Positions 53,452 through 62,394 are shown, counted from the first letter of the stretch. The stretch: DNA of 64,000 nucleotides from Bradyrhizobium elkanii WSM2783 (GCF_000472865.1 NZ_AXAP01000023.1:1-64000); one strand, 5' to 3'. Translations and numbers: made by a program. The notes: generated by a model from the letters alone, not told the origin.

Positions 53452-54471
53452 ATGCCCTCGAAATCTGCCAAATCCCGACGGCTCCCTCCGCGCCCGCAGG
53501 CCGCGATGCGGCGGATTGCGATTGTCGCTTTTCCCGGCGTGACACTGCTCGACATCTCCGGGCCGGCGCAGGTGTTCGCCGAATTGGAGGCAATCGAATT
53601 GCCGGGCCCCGGATATTCGCTTTCCTATCTGTCCACCTCGGGCGGATTGGTTTCGACGGATGTGGGGATGATGATCGGCACGGCTCCGATCAGCAGCGTG
53701 CGACCGCACCAGATCGACACGTTGGTGATCCCGGGTGGCCCCGGCATCTGGGAGATCCGCAATGACGCGCGCTTGATGAAATGGATTTCGCAGGCGCTGC
53801 CGCAGGTACGCCGGATCGCCTCGGTCTGCCTCGGGGCTTTCGCGCTCGCCTGGACCGGTGTACTGGACGGCAAGCGCGCTGCGACGCACTGGCGCTATTG
53901 CCCGCGGCTGCAGGACAGCTTTCCAAATGTCCGCGTCGAGCCCAATGCGATCTTCGTCAAGGATGGGCATGTCTGGTCATCGGCCGGCGTCAGCGCCGGC
54001 ATCGACCTCGCGCTCGCCATGATCGAAGAGGATTTCGGCCATAGGATTGCGCTCGATGTTGCCCGACGGCTGGTGGTGTTCCTGAAACGGCCGGGCGGTC
54101 AGAGCCAGTTCTCGACCGTTCTCGCAGCACAGGCTTCCGATGTCGAAGGTCGCTTCAGCGCGCTCCATGCCTGGATCATCGAAAACATCGCCAGCGATCT
54201 CCGGGTGGAAACATTGGCCGCGAAAGCCGGCATGACACCGCGCACCTTCGCCCGCACCTATGCCAGCCGCACCGGCATGACGCCGGCAAACGGCGTCGAG
54301 GCCCTCCGCGTCGAAACCGCTCGGCTGCTGCTGGAGAGCCGGCAAATACGCGGCGTCGTCGAGGTCGCAAAACGTGCCGGCTTTGGTGACGACGAGCGGA
54401 TGCGGCGCGCCTTCCTCAGGCATCTCGGCGTATCGCCGACCGAATACAGAAACCGCTTTTCGGGCGGTTGA
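53452..54471 (+). CDS. GlxA-family (DJ-1/PfpI + AraC HTH) regulator
   Basis: 339 residues. The DJ-1/PfpI-like domain has the VCLGAFALAWTGVLDGKRAA nucleophile-elbow region with its Cys, and the AraC DNA-binding domain has two HTH motifs (LAAKAGMTPRTFARTY, then VAKRAGFGDDERMRRAFLRHLG). GlxA-type regulators usually act on a divergent operon in response to amines or quaternary compounds. Here the divergent operon begins only 63 bp away. Confidence 0.92.
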   Translation: MPSKSAKSRRLPPRPQAAMRRIAIVAFPGVTLLDISGPAQVFAELEAIELPGPGYSLSYLSTSGGLVSTDVGMMIGTAPISSVRPHQIDTLVIPGGPGIWEIRNDARLMKWISQALPQVRRIASVCLGAFALAWTGVLDGKRAATHWRYCPRLQDSFPNVRVEPNAIFVKDGHVWSSAGVSAGIDLALAMIEEDFGHRIALDVARRLVVFLKRPGGQSQFSTVLAAQASDVEGRFSALHAWIIENIASDLRVETLAAKAGMTPRTFARTYASRTGMTPANGVEALRVETARLLLESRQIRGVVEVAKRAGFGDDERMRRAFLRHLGVSPTEYRNRFSGG

Positions 54472-54617
54472 GCGCTGGAGTTCTCCGCTGTCGGCAGACG
54501 GGTGATCGCAAGCGAATAGCTGCCCTTCATTTGCATCCGGGATTTAGCCCTTCAAGGCGGTAGCTTTTGCCGCTTATCTGCGGCTAATGTGCCGGTCAAA
54601 ACGGGAGAGAAACTACC

Positions 54618-55751
54618 ATGAATGACGGGACCTCCATGCGGCCGACACGCAATGTCGAACTCGGGGCCAGCGGCGAAGAATACCAGAACCTGCACGAATT
54701 TGTCCGTAAGGCTCGCGCCAGGCTGAACCAGAACGCCTGGGATTACATCGTCGGCGCTTCCGAGACCGAGACCACGCTGCGGCGCAACCGGGTGGCGCTG
54801 GATGAGATCGCGTTCCGGCCGCGTGTGCTGCGCAACGTCGTTCACGTCGATGCTTCGACGGAGGTGTTCGGACGCAAATTGCGACTGCCGGTCATGCTTG
54901 CACCGGTCGGCGCGCTTGAGATCTTCGATCCTGCGGCGGGAGCGGCGGTCGCCCGCGGCGCGGGCGCATTCGGCGCGGCGCACATGCTGAGCTCGGTGTC
55001 CGAGCCAGGGCTTGAGAATACCGCGAAGGCCGCACCCGATGCGCTGCGCATTTTCCAGCTCTATGTCCGCGGGGATGATGCCTTTGTCGAGGACGTCGTC
55101 AGCCGCAGTGTTGCCAACGGCTATTCCGCATTCTGCCTGACCGTCGATACCGCCCATTACAGCCGTCGCGAGCGCGACATTGCCAAGCGGTACGTGCGGG
55201 AAAGCCGTATTCGCGCCACCGGCGGCGACTTCCAGAAAGGGCTGGAATGGCGGACGGTGAAGTTGATCAAGGACAAGTTCAAGATACCGCTGGTCATCAA
55301 GGGGATCGCGACCGCGGAGGACGCGGTCATCGCGCTCGATCACGGCGTCGACTGGATCTACGTTTCCAACCATGGAGGCCGTCAGCTCGATCACGGCCGC
55401 GGTGCGATGCACGTCCTGCCGGAAATCGTCGAGGCGGTGAGGGGCCGCGCCAAGATCATGGTGGACGGCTCGTTCTGCCGCGGCACCGACATCGTGAAGG
55501 CGATCGCCTCGGGCGCCGATCTCGTCGGCATCGGTCGCCTGCAATGCTGGGCCCTGGCCGCCGATGGCGAGAGGGGCGTCGCCCGCATGCTGGAATTGCT
55601 GGAAGACGAGGTGATCCGCTGCCTCGGTCTGCTCGGCGTGACCAGCTTCGCCGAACTCGACAAGTCCTACCTGCACCCCGCGACGGCGAGCAATCCGCCG
55701 GGCGCGTTCAGCGCATTTCCGCTGCTGGACATTGAGCCGTATCGCTACTAG
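54618..55751 (+). CDS. FMN-dependent alpha-hydroxy-acid dehydrogenase
   Basis: 377 residues of the L-lactate dehydrogenase/glycolate oxidase family. The FMN site LMLAPVGAL-like (VMLAPVGALEIFDPA), the VSNHGGRQLD segment with catalytic His and the C-terminal GADLVGIGRLQCWAL phosphate-binding region are present. It oxidises a 2-hydroxy acid to a 2-oxo acid; the acceptor may be quinone or O2. An AraC/GlxA regulator lies upstream in the same direction. Confidence 0.92.
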   Translation: MNDGTSMRPTRNVELGASGEEYQNLHEFVRKARARLNQNAWDYIVGASETETTLRRNRVALDEIAFRPRVLRNVVHVDASTEVFGRKLRLPVMLAPVGALEIFDPAAGAAVARGAGAFGAAHMLSSVSEPGLENTAKAAPDALRIFQLYVRGDDAFVEDVVSRSVANGYSAFCLTVDTAHYSRRERDIAKRYVRESRIRATGGDFQKGLEWRTVKLIKDKFKIPLVIKGIATAEDAVIALDHGVDWIYVSNHGGRQLDHGRGAMHVLPEIVEAVRGRAKIMVDGSFCRGTDIVKAIASGADLVGIGRLQCWALAADGERGVARMLELLEDEVIRCLGLLGVTSFAELDKSYLHPATASNPPGAFSAFPLLDIEPYRY

Positions 55752-55851
55752 CGGCATCGATTTCCGACCTGCGGAAGCGGCGAGGGAACGCGAAGGCGGC
55801 TGTCGCGTTATCGCAACCATCGCCGCCGCATCCGAGAAGCGGGAAACGAGA

Positions 55852-56076
55852 ATGCCGGAATGGTCTACGCGAATGGCGGATAACCCGTTCGCAGATTTTT
55901 CTCTCGAACGAGCCATTGCGCTCCGCTGGGCGTTGCGGGACATCCAGGCTCGCCGCCTGAAGATATCCCCTGTCAGCGACGAGGACCTCCGCATCCTGAG
56001 CGAGCTCGGTCTGGTCGAGCTGCAGGACGAGAGTCCCGTTCTGACTCAGGCCGGCATGGCGGTGCTGAGCGGCTGA
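55852..56076 (+). CDS. Small hypothetical protein
   Basis: 74 residues from the ATG at 55852, or 67 from 55873 (MADNPFADFSLERAIALRWA). A helical protein with ALRDIQARRLKISPVSDEDL resembling short Bradyrhizobium proteins of unknown function. No membrane segment. Confidence 0.6.
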   Translation: MPEWSTRMADNPFADFSLERAIALRWALRDIQARRLKISPVSDEDLRILSELGLVELQDESPVLTQAGMAVLSG

Positions 56077-56084
56077 TGCAAGCT

Positions 56085-56270
56085 TTAGCGGGCCTGCAGG
56101 AAGCTCTCGCCGGAGTCGCACGGCGTGCAGCGATAGGTCAGCACGTCGTAAACCTGATCTCGCGGCTCGATCGAGGCGAGGCGCATCTGTGCGCCGCACT
56201 TCATGCATGGCATTTCGATGCCGGTCTTGAATCGCGTGCAGGTCGGCGTCGGCCGGAATGTGCGCAGCAT
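56085..56270 (-). CDS. Small zinc-ribbon protein
   Basis: 61 residues from the ATG at 56270 with GGGGGAGAGGGG upstream. Two CxxC knuckles (PCMKCGAQ and YRCTPCDS) form a probable zinc ribbon. Function unknown; similar short zinc-ribbon proteins are frequent in Bradyrhizobium. Ends 9 bp from the convergent small gene. Confidence 0.75.
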   Translation of the reverse strand: MLRTFRPTPTCTRFKTGIEMPCMKCGAQMRLASIEPRDQVYDVLTYRCTPCDSGESFLQAR

Positions 56271-56433
56271 TGGATCCCCTCTCCCCCAAGAGACGCAACG
56301 CCACTGACTTGTGGGCGAACAACCCACCGAATCACTGTGCCACACTCTCGCCACCATTGGAATCCGGCAGGTTCGATGCAGCCAGAAAATGTTTATCGAG
56401 GGAGGTGTCGACAGCCGTGCCTGGCCACTGCGC

Positions 56434-56694
56434 TCAACGCCGCCGCGCTACCGCGACGCCGAACAGGAATGCGACGAACAGGCTCGTTAGCGGCGCTTCG
56501 CGGGTGATCGCGCTGATCGTGGAAAGCATGCCGCCGGGTTGACGGGAAGTCTTGATCGCGTCGCTGAGCCGATCGATCGCAGCCCGAAGACCATCGGAAA
56601 CCTCCGTGATCGTACGCGATACATCGGTTGCGGTGTCGATCGCGCGTTCGCCAAGGCTGGGCTGCAGCGGGGATTCGGGTGTTTCGAAGTTCAC
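56434..56694 (-). CDS. Small ElaB/YqjD-like membrane-anchored protein
   Basis: 86 residues from a GTG at 56694 with TGAGG upstream. The N-terminal two-thirds are helical (ATDVSRTITEVSDGLRAAID), and the C-terminus is a hydrophobic helix capped by Arg (LFVAFLFGVAVARRR), resembling DUF883 tail-anchored proteins that bind ribosomes in E. coli. The resemblance is by architecture only. Confidence 0.6.
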   Translation of the reverse strand: MNFETPESPLQPSLGERAIDTATDVSRTITEVSDGLRAAIDRLSDAIKTSRQPGGMLSTISAITREAPLTSLFVAFLFGVAVARRR

Positions 56695-56867
56695 GGCTCG
56701 AACCTCACGAGATCGGGTCTGACAGCGCACGATGCGCCGAAGATCAGCACCCAACCGATGAAATGCGTCAACGGCGAATTTGTTCCACCTGCGGACAGTC
56801 CCTTCGGTCTGGCGGGCGCGGAACCTCGGAGCTCCGGAGGATTTGTTCACTAGCCCAGACGCATTCG

Positions 56868-57158
56868 ATGGAGAAGAGTCCTTTGATAGGAAATCGCTCG
56901 AACCGGCACGGCGGGGCGCCCCTCTTGGTAGCACTGGCGGTGGCGGCAGCCGGCGTGCTCGGCATATTGGTGGTCGATCATGGTCCGTGGAGCAAGCCGA
57001 AGGTACAGCCCGCCGCGACAGCCAATTACTCCACAACCGGCGAAGCTGCGCGAGCGGCAGGCGCCACGGTCATGCCGACGGAGCCGAAGTCATCGATCGA
57101 GCCTGCTCCGCCCGGACCGAAGCCCGCGCATCCGGCTAACTCCACAGTGCCGCAATGA
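56868..57158 (+). CDS. Small single-pass membrane protein
   Basis: 96 residues from the ATG at 56868: a short basic cytoplasmic head, one membrane helix (LLVALAVAAAGVLGILVV) and a Pro/Ala-rich periplasmic tail. No family recognised. The rest of the ORF upstream overlaps the divergent small gene and is not used. Confidence 0.55.
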   Translation: MEKSPLIGNRSNRHGGAPLLVALAVAAAGVLGILVVDHGPWSKPKVQPAATANYSTTGEAARAAGATVMPTEPKSSIEPAPPGPKPAHPANSTVPQ

Positions 57159-57212
57159 GCCTCGAGGCTGGTTTTGTTTTTCGCGGTCGTGCAAGAAGTG
57201 CGCTCCAGAAAA

Positions 57213-57303
57213 CGTTGACGCGTCGGGCAAATCAGGAGCATAAGGACATCGTCGCGGAATTCGTCAATGCCCGCAGCGGAAGTAACCGCTGCGGGCATTT
57301 TGC
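57213..57303 (+). ncRNA. Tandem repeat-hairpin unit 1 (candidate small RNA)
   Basis: A 43-nt repeat (57213-57255) starts with a -35-like TTGACG and has a -10-like CATAAG 18 bp later. It is followed after 10 bp by a perfect 14-bp hairpin (57266-57279 with 57286-57299, 6-nt loop) and TTTT, a rho-independent terminator. If the promoter is real, the RNA would be about 50-60 nt. Assignment as a small RNA is inference. Confidence 0.4.
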
Positions 57304-57369
57304 TGTCCCAGCGTGCGACCACCGATGATGCGCAGCCGGATCGCTGGCTCTGCGCCAAGTCAACTCGGA

Positions 57370-57459
57370 CGTTGACACGTCGGGCAAATCAGGGGCATAA
57401 GGACATCATCGCAAACATTGTGAAGCCCGCGCGGAGAAATCCGCGGCGGGCTTTTTCTT
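57370..57459 (+). ncRNA. Tandem repeat-hairpin unit 2 (candidate small RNA)
   Basis: Second copy of the 43-nt repeat (57370-57412), differing from unit 1 at three positions, 157 bp downstream. It is again followed 10 bp later by a terminator: AAGCCCGCGCGGA (57423-57435) with TCCGCGGCGGGCTT (57440-57453), one bulge, then TTTTT. Hairpin sequences differ from unit 1 while the repeat part and spacing are kept, so the repeat part is the conserved element. Confidence 0.4.
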
Positions 57460-57761
57460 TTCCGTTTTTCGAATCGGACGACGGCGGCGCGTCACGACGC
57501 CACATCTCCATGCCCCGACGCCGCGCGTCGCAAGCGCGCCGTCGTCCGAACCACTTTCACCGTCAATCAGCCGGCGCGCGCGAACGCGCCGGCCTCGCGG
57601 CCTGGCGCAGATGTGCCATGGCCGCAAGCGGCCCCCGACGATCCAGGGGATAAGGTTCGCGCCGAAATGATCGCTGTTCTCCGGAGCGATCTGCCGCAAA
57701 TTCAATACGCCGTCGCGCGCAAGCGAAGCCATACGACCTTCCTGATCTGCATGAGGCTTAA

Positions 57762-58919
57762 GTGGCAAAAACTCTTACCGAAATTCGTTCGCTCGCCCGC
57801 AGTCACACCAGAACAGCGTTGAACGTCCTGGTGGGCATCATGCGCAGCAAAGATGCAACGCCGGCTGCGCGCGTGTCCGCCACCAATGCCGTTCTCGACC
57901 GTGGCTGGGGCAAGGCCCCGCAGGCGATCGAGAACGGCGATGGCCAGCTAGAACTCGTCCACCGAATAGAGCGCGTCATTGTCCATCCTGAAAATTTTCC
58001 GACCGCGAAAGCATTTGAACCGCTGCTGCAACCCGGCCGATACAAGGCAGCATTCGGGGGCAGGGGCTCGGGAAAATCCCATTTCTTTGGAGAGCTTCTG
58101 GTCGAAACCTGCCAGGCTGAGCGTGGCACGCTCGCGGTCTGCATCCGCGAGGCGCAGCGGACGCTGGCGCAATCCTCAAAACGCCTGATCGAAAGCAAGA
58201 TCACCGCTCTCGGCATCGGCAGCGGCTTCAAGCTGTTTGCCGACAAGATCGAAACACCAGGCGACGGTATCATCATCTTTCGCGGAATGCAGGATCATAC
58301 GGCGGACTCGATCAAGTCCCTTGAAGGCTTTCGTATCGCCTGGGTCGACGAGGCGCAGTCACTGAGCGCACGCAGTCTCGCGCTGTTGCGTCCGACTATT
58401 CGTGCCGAAGGCTCGGAATTGTGGGCGAGTTGGAATCCGCGGCGTAAGACCGACGCGATTGACGATTTCCTGCGCGCACGAAAGCCGCCGGGCGCAATCG
58501 TCGTGCACGCGAACTGGCGCGACAATCCCTGGTTTTAGGAAGAGCGGCGGACCGACCTGTCGCTCTATCCCGATCGCTATGATCACATCTGGGTGCGAGC
58601 GTTCGAAGGCGCCTATTTCGCCGAGATGCTGACGCAGGCGCGGAAAGAGGGACGCATCGGAAAGGTCTCCGCCGATCCGCTGCTGGCCCTGCGCGCTTTC
58701 ATCGATATCGGCGGCTCCGGCGCGACCGCCGATGCCTTCACGATCTGGGTGACGCAGTGGATCGGATCTGAAATTCGCATCCTGGACTACTACGAGAGCG
58801 TCGGTCAGGTGCTCGCCTTTCACGTCAACTGGCTGCGCTCGCGCGGCTATCGGCTGTATCAGCCGCAGGCTCCCTGGGCGTGGCCGCGCACCCTGTACTG
58901 GCGGAAAACCATGGGGTGA
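57762..58919 (+). pseudogene. Phage terminase large subunit relic with in-frame stop
   Basis: A GTG start at 57762 opens a frame with a small-subunit-like N-terminus (ARVSATNAVLDRGWGKAPQA), then large-terminase ATPase motifs: Walker A in AAFGGRGSGKSHF and Walker B in IAWVDEAQSLS. After ANWRDNPWF a TAG at 58536-58538 interrupts, and the same frame continues as EERRTDLSLYPDRYDHIW into the nuclease part (AFIDIGGSGATADAFTIWV). It loses similarity near 58860 and ends at 58919. No portal, capsid or tail genes are near. The fused small/large architecture is itself unusual. Confidence 0.8.
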
Positions 58920-58995
58920 TACTGGAAGCGAGCTAGCGAAATGGGAGCCCGCAGCAGGTTAGACGAGGCACGCAGGTCGTTGAGAAGTTCCGAAC

Positions 58996-59033
58996 AAGCC
59001 CGGTGGCCGTCCTGGCCGCCGGGCTTATTTTTG
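58996..59033 (+). terminator. Rho-independent terminator
   Basis: A 13-bp stem (AAGCCCGGTGGCC with GGCCGCCGGGCTT, one G-U pair) with loop GTCCT is followed by ATTTTTG. It lies downstream of the terminase relic and upstream of the monooxygenase gene. Confidence 0.8.
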
Positions 59034-59157
59034 CTTCCAGGCGGCAACTCGTTCACGTCGGGATGCTGCGAGGAGTCTTGATCCGTGGTGTTCAAGCGAT
59101 AAACTGCGAGCGGTCTTGGCCACTTTGGGATCAGAAAGGCCGAGCGGGAAAACGCCA

Positions 59158-60384
59158 ATGGCAACGGACGGCCACAGCCCCGGTGGAAGCTCGCCTATCG
59201 AGCGGCAAGCAGAAGATTATGTGGCCATGGTCGCGCGTGCCAGGGCACTCATTCCGGCACTTCGCGAGCGGGCGGCACGGACCGAGGAATTACGGCGCCT
59301 GCCGGCGGAGACCGAGTACGATCTGCATAACGCCGGCCTGTTCCGGATTCTGCAGCCGAGGCGCGTCGGCGGCGCGGAGCTCGACTATGTCGCGCTGATC
59401 GATTGTGCCGATGCGCTGGGGCAGGGCGATGCTTCCGTTGCGTGGAATTTCGCCAATCTTGCGAGCCACCACTGGATGCTTGGGATGTTCGATCCACAGG
59501 CTCAGGATGTGGTCTGGAGCAAGGAACCGAATACTCTGATTGCGTCCTCCTTCATATTCCCCGCCGGCCGGGCGCGGAAGGTCGATGGCGGCTACGTGTT
59601 GACCGGATGCTGGCCTTTCTCGTCGGGCGTCGAATCCTGCGAATGGAATATGCTTGGCAGCGTGGTCTCCTCGGATGACGAGGCCGATGGCGTCGAATAT
59701 CGGATATTCCTGCTCAATCGGCGGGACTATAGGATCAAGGATATCTGGAACGCGACCGGCCTGCGCGGGACCGGCTCGAATGAGGTCGAGGTCGAGGGAG
59801 CCTTTGTCGCAAATTCGATGTCGATCGCGGTGAGCGATCTCGCGGGTGGGCCGACGGCTGGCAGTTCGGTCAATCCGAACCCGCTCTACGCGCTGCCGGT
59901 CTTTGCGCTGTTTCCATATGTCTTGTCAGGCGTTGCCCTCGGCAATGCACAGGCATGTCTCGACGACTATGTCGGGATCGCCCGCCATCGCGTTTCGACC
60001 TCCAATCGCGCCAAGCTTGGCGACATGCAGAGCACACAGATCAAGATCGCGGAAGCTTCCGCCAAGATCGATGCGGCGCGCCTGATCATGCGAGCGAACT
60101 GCATCGGCGCGATGGCGGACGCACGGAGCGGCCATATCCCCGATATCGCCGCCAAGACCAGGCTGCGGCGCGACGGCGCTTTCTCAGTCAATCTCTGCAG
60201 CGAGGCGGTATCGCTGTTGTTCGCCGCAAGCGGGGCGCGCAGCCTTTTCACGTCAGGTACGTTGCAGCGGCAGTTCCGCGACGCCCATGCGATCAATTCA
60301 CACCTTGCCTTCAATTTCGATGCGGCGGGGACCAACTATGGACGCGTGGCGCTGGGCTTGCCGTCCGAAAATCTGACGCTCTGA
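59158..60384 (+). CDS. Flavin-dependent monooxygenase, acyl-CoA dehydrogenase fold (HsaA-like)
   Basis: 408 residues from the ATG at 59158. Acyl-CoA dehydrogenase-like order: N-terminal helices (ARTEELRRLPAETEYDLHNA), a beta domain (VLTGCWPFSSGVE, NATGLRGTGSNEVEVEGAFV) and a C-terminal helix bundle. The WPFSSG and LRGTGSN stretches resemble group D oxygenases such as HsaA and DszC, which use reduced flavin from a partner. The partner reductase follows 10 bp downstream. Likely hydroxylates a phenolic or sulfur/nitrogen substrate; identity unknown. Confidence 0.88.
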   Translation: MATDGHSPGGSSPIERQAEDYVAMVARARALIPALRERAARTEELRRLPAETEYDLHNAGLFRILQPRRVGGAELDYVALIDCADALGQGDASVAWNFANLASHHWMLGMFDPQAQDVVWSKEPNTLIASSFIFPAGRARKVDGGYVLTGCWPFSSGVESCEWNMLGSVVSSDDEADGVEYRIFLLNRRDYRIKDIWNATGLRGTGSNEVEVEGAFVANSMSIAVSDLAGGPTAGSSVNPNPLYALPVFALFPYVLSGVALGNAQACLDDYVGIARHRVSTSNRAKLGDMQSTQIKIAEASAKIDAARLIMRANCIGAMADARSGHIPDIAAKTRLRRDGAFSVNLCSEAVSLLFAASGARSLFTSGTLQRQFRDAHAINSHLAFNFDAAGTNYGRVALGLPSENLTL

Positions 60385-60394
60385 GGTTCACCGG

Positions 60395-60943
60395 ATGTCT
60401 GATGTACCCAAGCATCCGGCCGACCCGGCCAATGAATTTGCCAGCGGAAACTCGCCGATCGATCCACGGGATTTTCGGAATGCGCTGGGCGCATTTGCGA
60501 CCGGTGTCACAATCGTGACGGCAATGGCCGCGGACGGCAGGCCATATGGCGTCACCTGCAACTCCTTTGCGTCGGTATCGCTGAATCCGCCGTTGGTGTT
60601 GTGGAGCCTTGGCCTGTTCTCGCAGGGCCTGCCCATCTTCCAGAATGCGAGCCACTTCACTGTCAATGTGCTCGGCGCGTCCCAGCAGGCATTGGCGTCG
60701 CAATTTGCAAAATCCTCAAACGATAAATTCGCCGGGGTGAGCTGGACGCCTGGACTGGGAAACGCACCCGTCATCGCCGACTGCGGCGCCAACTTTCAAT
60801 GTCGTGCCGTCAATCGCTACTATGGCGGCGATCACGTCATATTCTTGGGTGCGGTTGAGGCCTATTCCTACAACCGGCAGGAGCCCCTGCTGTTTGCGCG
60901 CGGGTCGTTCGGTCGCTTTCTCGCGGACGAGGGCGGCAAATAG
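60395..60943 (+). CDS. Flavin reductase (HsaB/HpaC-like) of the two-component monooxygenase
   Basis: 182 residues of the flavin reductase-like FMN-binding fold. RNALGAFATGVTIVTAMAAD, GVTCNSFASVSLNPPLVLWS and the GDHVIFLGAVEAY strand with its His are typical. It supplies reduced FMN or FAD to the oxygenase encoded immediately upstream. Co-transcription is evident from the 10-bp gap. Confidence 0.92.
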   Translation: MSDVPKHPADPANEFASGNSPIDPRDFRNALGAFATGVTIVTAMAADGRPYGVTCNSFASVSLNPPLVLWSLGLFSQGLPIFQNASHFTVNVLGASQQALASQFAKSSNDKFAGVSWTPGLGNAPVIADCGANFQCRAVNRYYGGDHVIFLGAVEAYSYNRQEPLLFARGSFGRFLADEGGK

Positions 60944-61272
60944 ACCCGGATCGCCCCGGGTGACAAGGCCAGGGGTGCGCGGCAGCGCTCCAGCAAATTG
61001 GCGCAGTCACTTTTCGAGCGTGAAGCTGAAATTACTTAAGTTTGCCGTAGAGTTGTCGGATGTGTCGCACGTGCCGTCCAGGTGGCAGATGCAGGCGAGG
61101 GCTACTTGGGCGAGACGGGAGAGGGGCTCCGGACGGCTGGCTTCCCACGTCAGGATCGGAGCGTTACACTCACATCAACGTATGAAGCCGCTTTCCAGTT
61201 GAAAAGCCGGTTTTGGTTGACTACGGAAGAACTACATCCCAGGCAATTTTTGCTTTCGGAGTTGTAACGAGC
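60944..61272. other. 329-bp intergenic region before the Crp/Fnr gene
   Basis: No convincing gene. A short ACCCGG/CCGGGT hairpin follows the reductase stop but lacks a T-tract. The region should contain the promoter of the Crp/Fnr gene; no FNR (TTGAT-N4-ATCAA) or CRP site was seen. Confidence 0.5.
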
Positions 61273-62007
61273 GTGCCCCAGGATAAAACGGGCGAGACTC
61301 GCGGATTTTCGACCAGCAAATTGTCGGTTCTCCGCAAGCATCCATACTTTGTCGATCTCGAACCCGAGGCGTTCGAGCAGCTTTGTCGTTACGCCAAGCA
61401 CACGACGCTGAAGCGCGGAGCTGCGATCTTCTCGAAGGGAGATCCGGGCACAAGCCTGTTTGCTGTCATATCGGGCACCGTCAAAATCAGCATCTCATCG
61501 CCCGATGGTCGCAACGCGATCCTGAACCTGATCGAGGCCGGAGAGATCTTCGGCGAGATCGCGGTGCTCGATTCAGGGTTGCGGACAGCCGACGCTACCG
61601 CGAACAGCAATTGCGAACTTTTCATCATCGATAAGCGCGAATTCATTCCCTTCGTCCGAAGCCAGCCGGCGCTTGCGATGAAGTTCATCGAGCTCCTGTG
61701 CATACGGCTGCGCTGGACCAGTGATCAAGTCGAACAGGTCATCCTGCAAGACCTTCCAGGTCGGGTCGCCAGTGCTTTGCTTCGCCTTACCGAAAAGCAC
61801 AAGCCTGAGCCGCAAGGTCGTGTCATTGCCATCACCCAGCAAGAGATCAGCGAGATGGTCGGCATGACCCGTGAAAGCATCAATAAGCAGCTCCGGGTTT
61901 GGGCCACGCGTGGCTGGGTGCGGCTCGAGCATGGTGCGATCGTGGTGCTGAAGCCGGAAGAACTACAGACCCTGGTCGATTCTGGATCGGAAAACGGCAG
62001 CGAATAG
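61273..62007 (+). CDS. Crp/Fnr-family transcriptional regulator
   Basis: 244 residues from a GTG at 61273; the open frame extends to a TTG at 61213. The cyclic-nucleotide-binding fold (FSKGDPGTSLFAVISGTVKI, IFGEIAVLDSG) precedes a winged helix (QQEISEMVGMTRESINKQLR). It lacks the Cys cluster of FNR, so it is a CRP-type rather than oxygen-sensing protein by sequence. It precedes a small membrane protein and a molybdo-enzyme in the same direction and may regulate them. Confidence 0.9.
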   Translation: MPQDKTGETRGFSTSKLSVLRKHPYFVDLEPEAFEQLCRYAKHTTLKRGAAIFSKGDPGTSLFAVISGTVKISISSPDGRNAILNLIEAGEIFGEIAVLDSGLRTADATANSNCELFIIDKREFIPFVRSQPALAMKFIELLCIRLRWTSDQVEQVILQDLPGRVASALLRLTEKHKPEPQGRVIAITQQEISEMVGMTRESINKQLRVWATRGWVRLEHGAIVVLKPEELQTLVDSGSENGSE

Positions 62008-62124
62008 CACGTTCCGTGACATCTTTCACAACGCGGTGAGTTCGTCGGGCCTGTGAAGCTGCTCACAGGGTGGTGGCGCGCGTTGCGGTAACCCCACGTC
62101 AGGGACCGCAATGTGGAGAGATCC

Positions 62125-62394
62125 ATGCACGACTCATTCGACCAGCCCCCTGACGACGACCAGAACATCTATCAAAGCTGGAGCATCAAGCTCATTGCTT
62201 TGCCGTTGCTCATCGCCACCGCCCTGATCGGCATGGTGGTTAGTCATCCGTCGGCTATGAATTGGGTTTCGGACACGGTGCAGGCCGAGCCTGTCGGCCC
62301 AGACTTCGTCGGCCCAGACATCATACCGGACGCTCCCCGACCGACACGACTTGCTCTCCCGGCGAGTCGAATCCGCACGCTCCCCAGCGATTGA
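62125..62394 (+). CDS. Small single-pass membrane protein
   Basis: 89 residues with GGAGAG before the ATG at 62125. An acidic N-terminus (MHDSFDQPPDDDQ) leads into one membrane helix (LIALPLLIATALIGMVV) and a Pro-rich tail. No family recognised. It lies 98 bp before the molybdopterin enzyme gene and may be its membrane partner. Confidence 0.65.
   Translation: MHDSFDQPPDDDQNIYQSWSIKLIALPLLIATALIGMVVSHPSAMNWVSDTVQAEPVGPDFVGPDIIPDAPRPTRLALPASRIRTLPSD

Larger units (their letters stand above)
57159..57761 (+). other. 603-bp intergenic region with tandem promoter-hairpin repeats
   Basis: No gene with protein-like sequence and ribosome site was found. The region holds the two repeat units described separately and then about 300 bp of unassigned sequence leading to the terminase relic. 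A plus-strand frame ending near 57822 (MPWPQAAPDDPGDKVRAEMI) may be a remnant but lacks a credible start. Confidence 0.5.
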
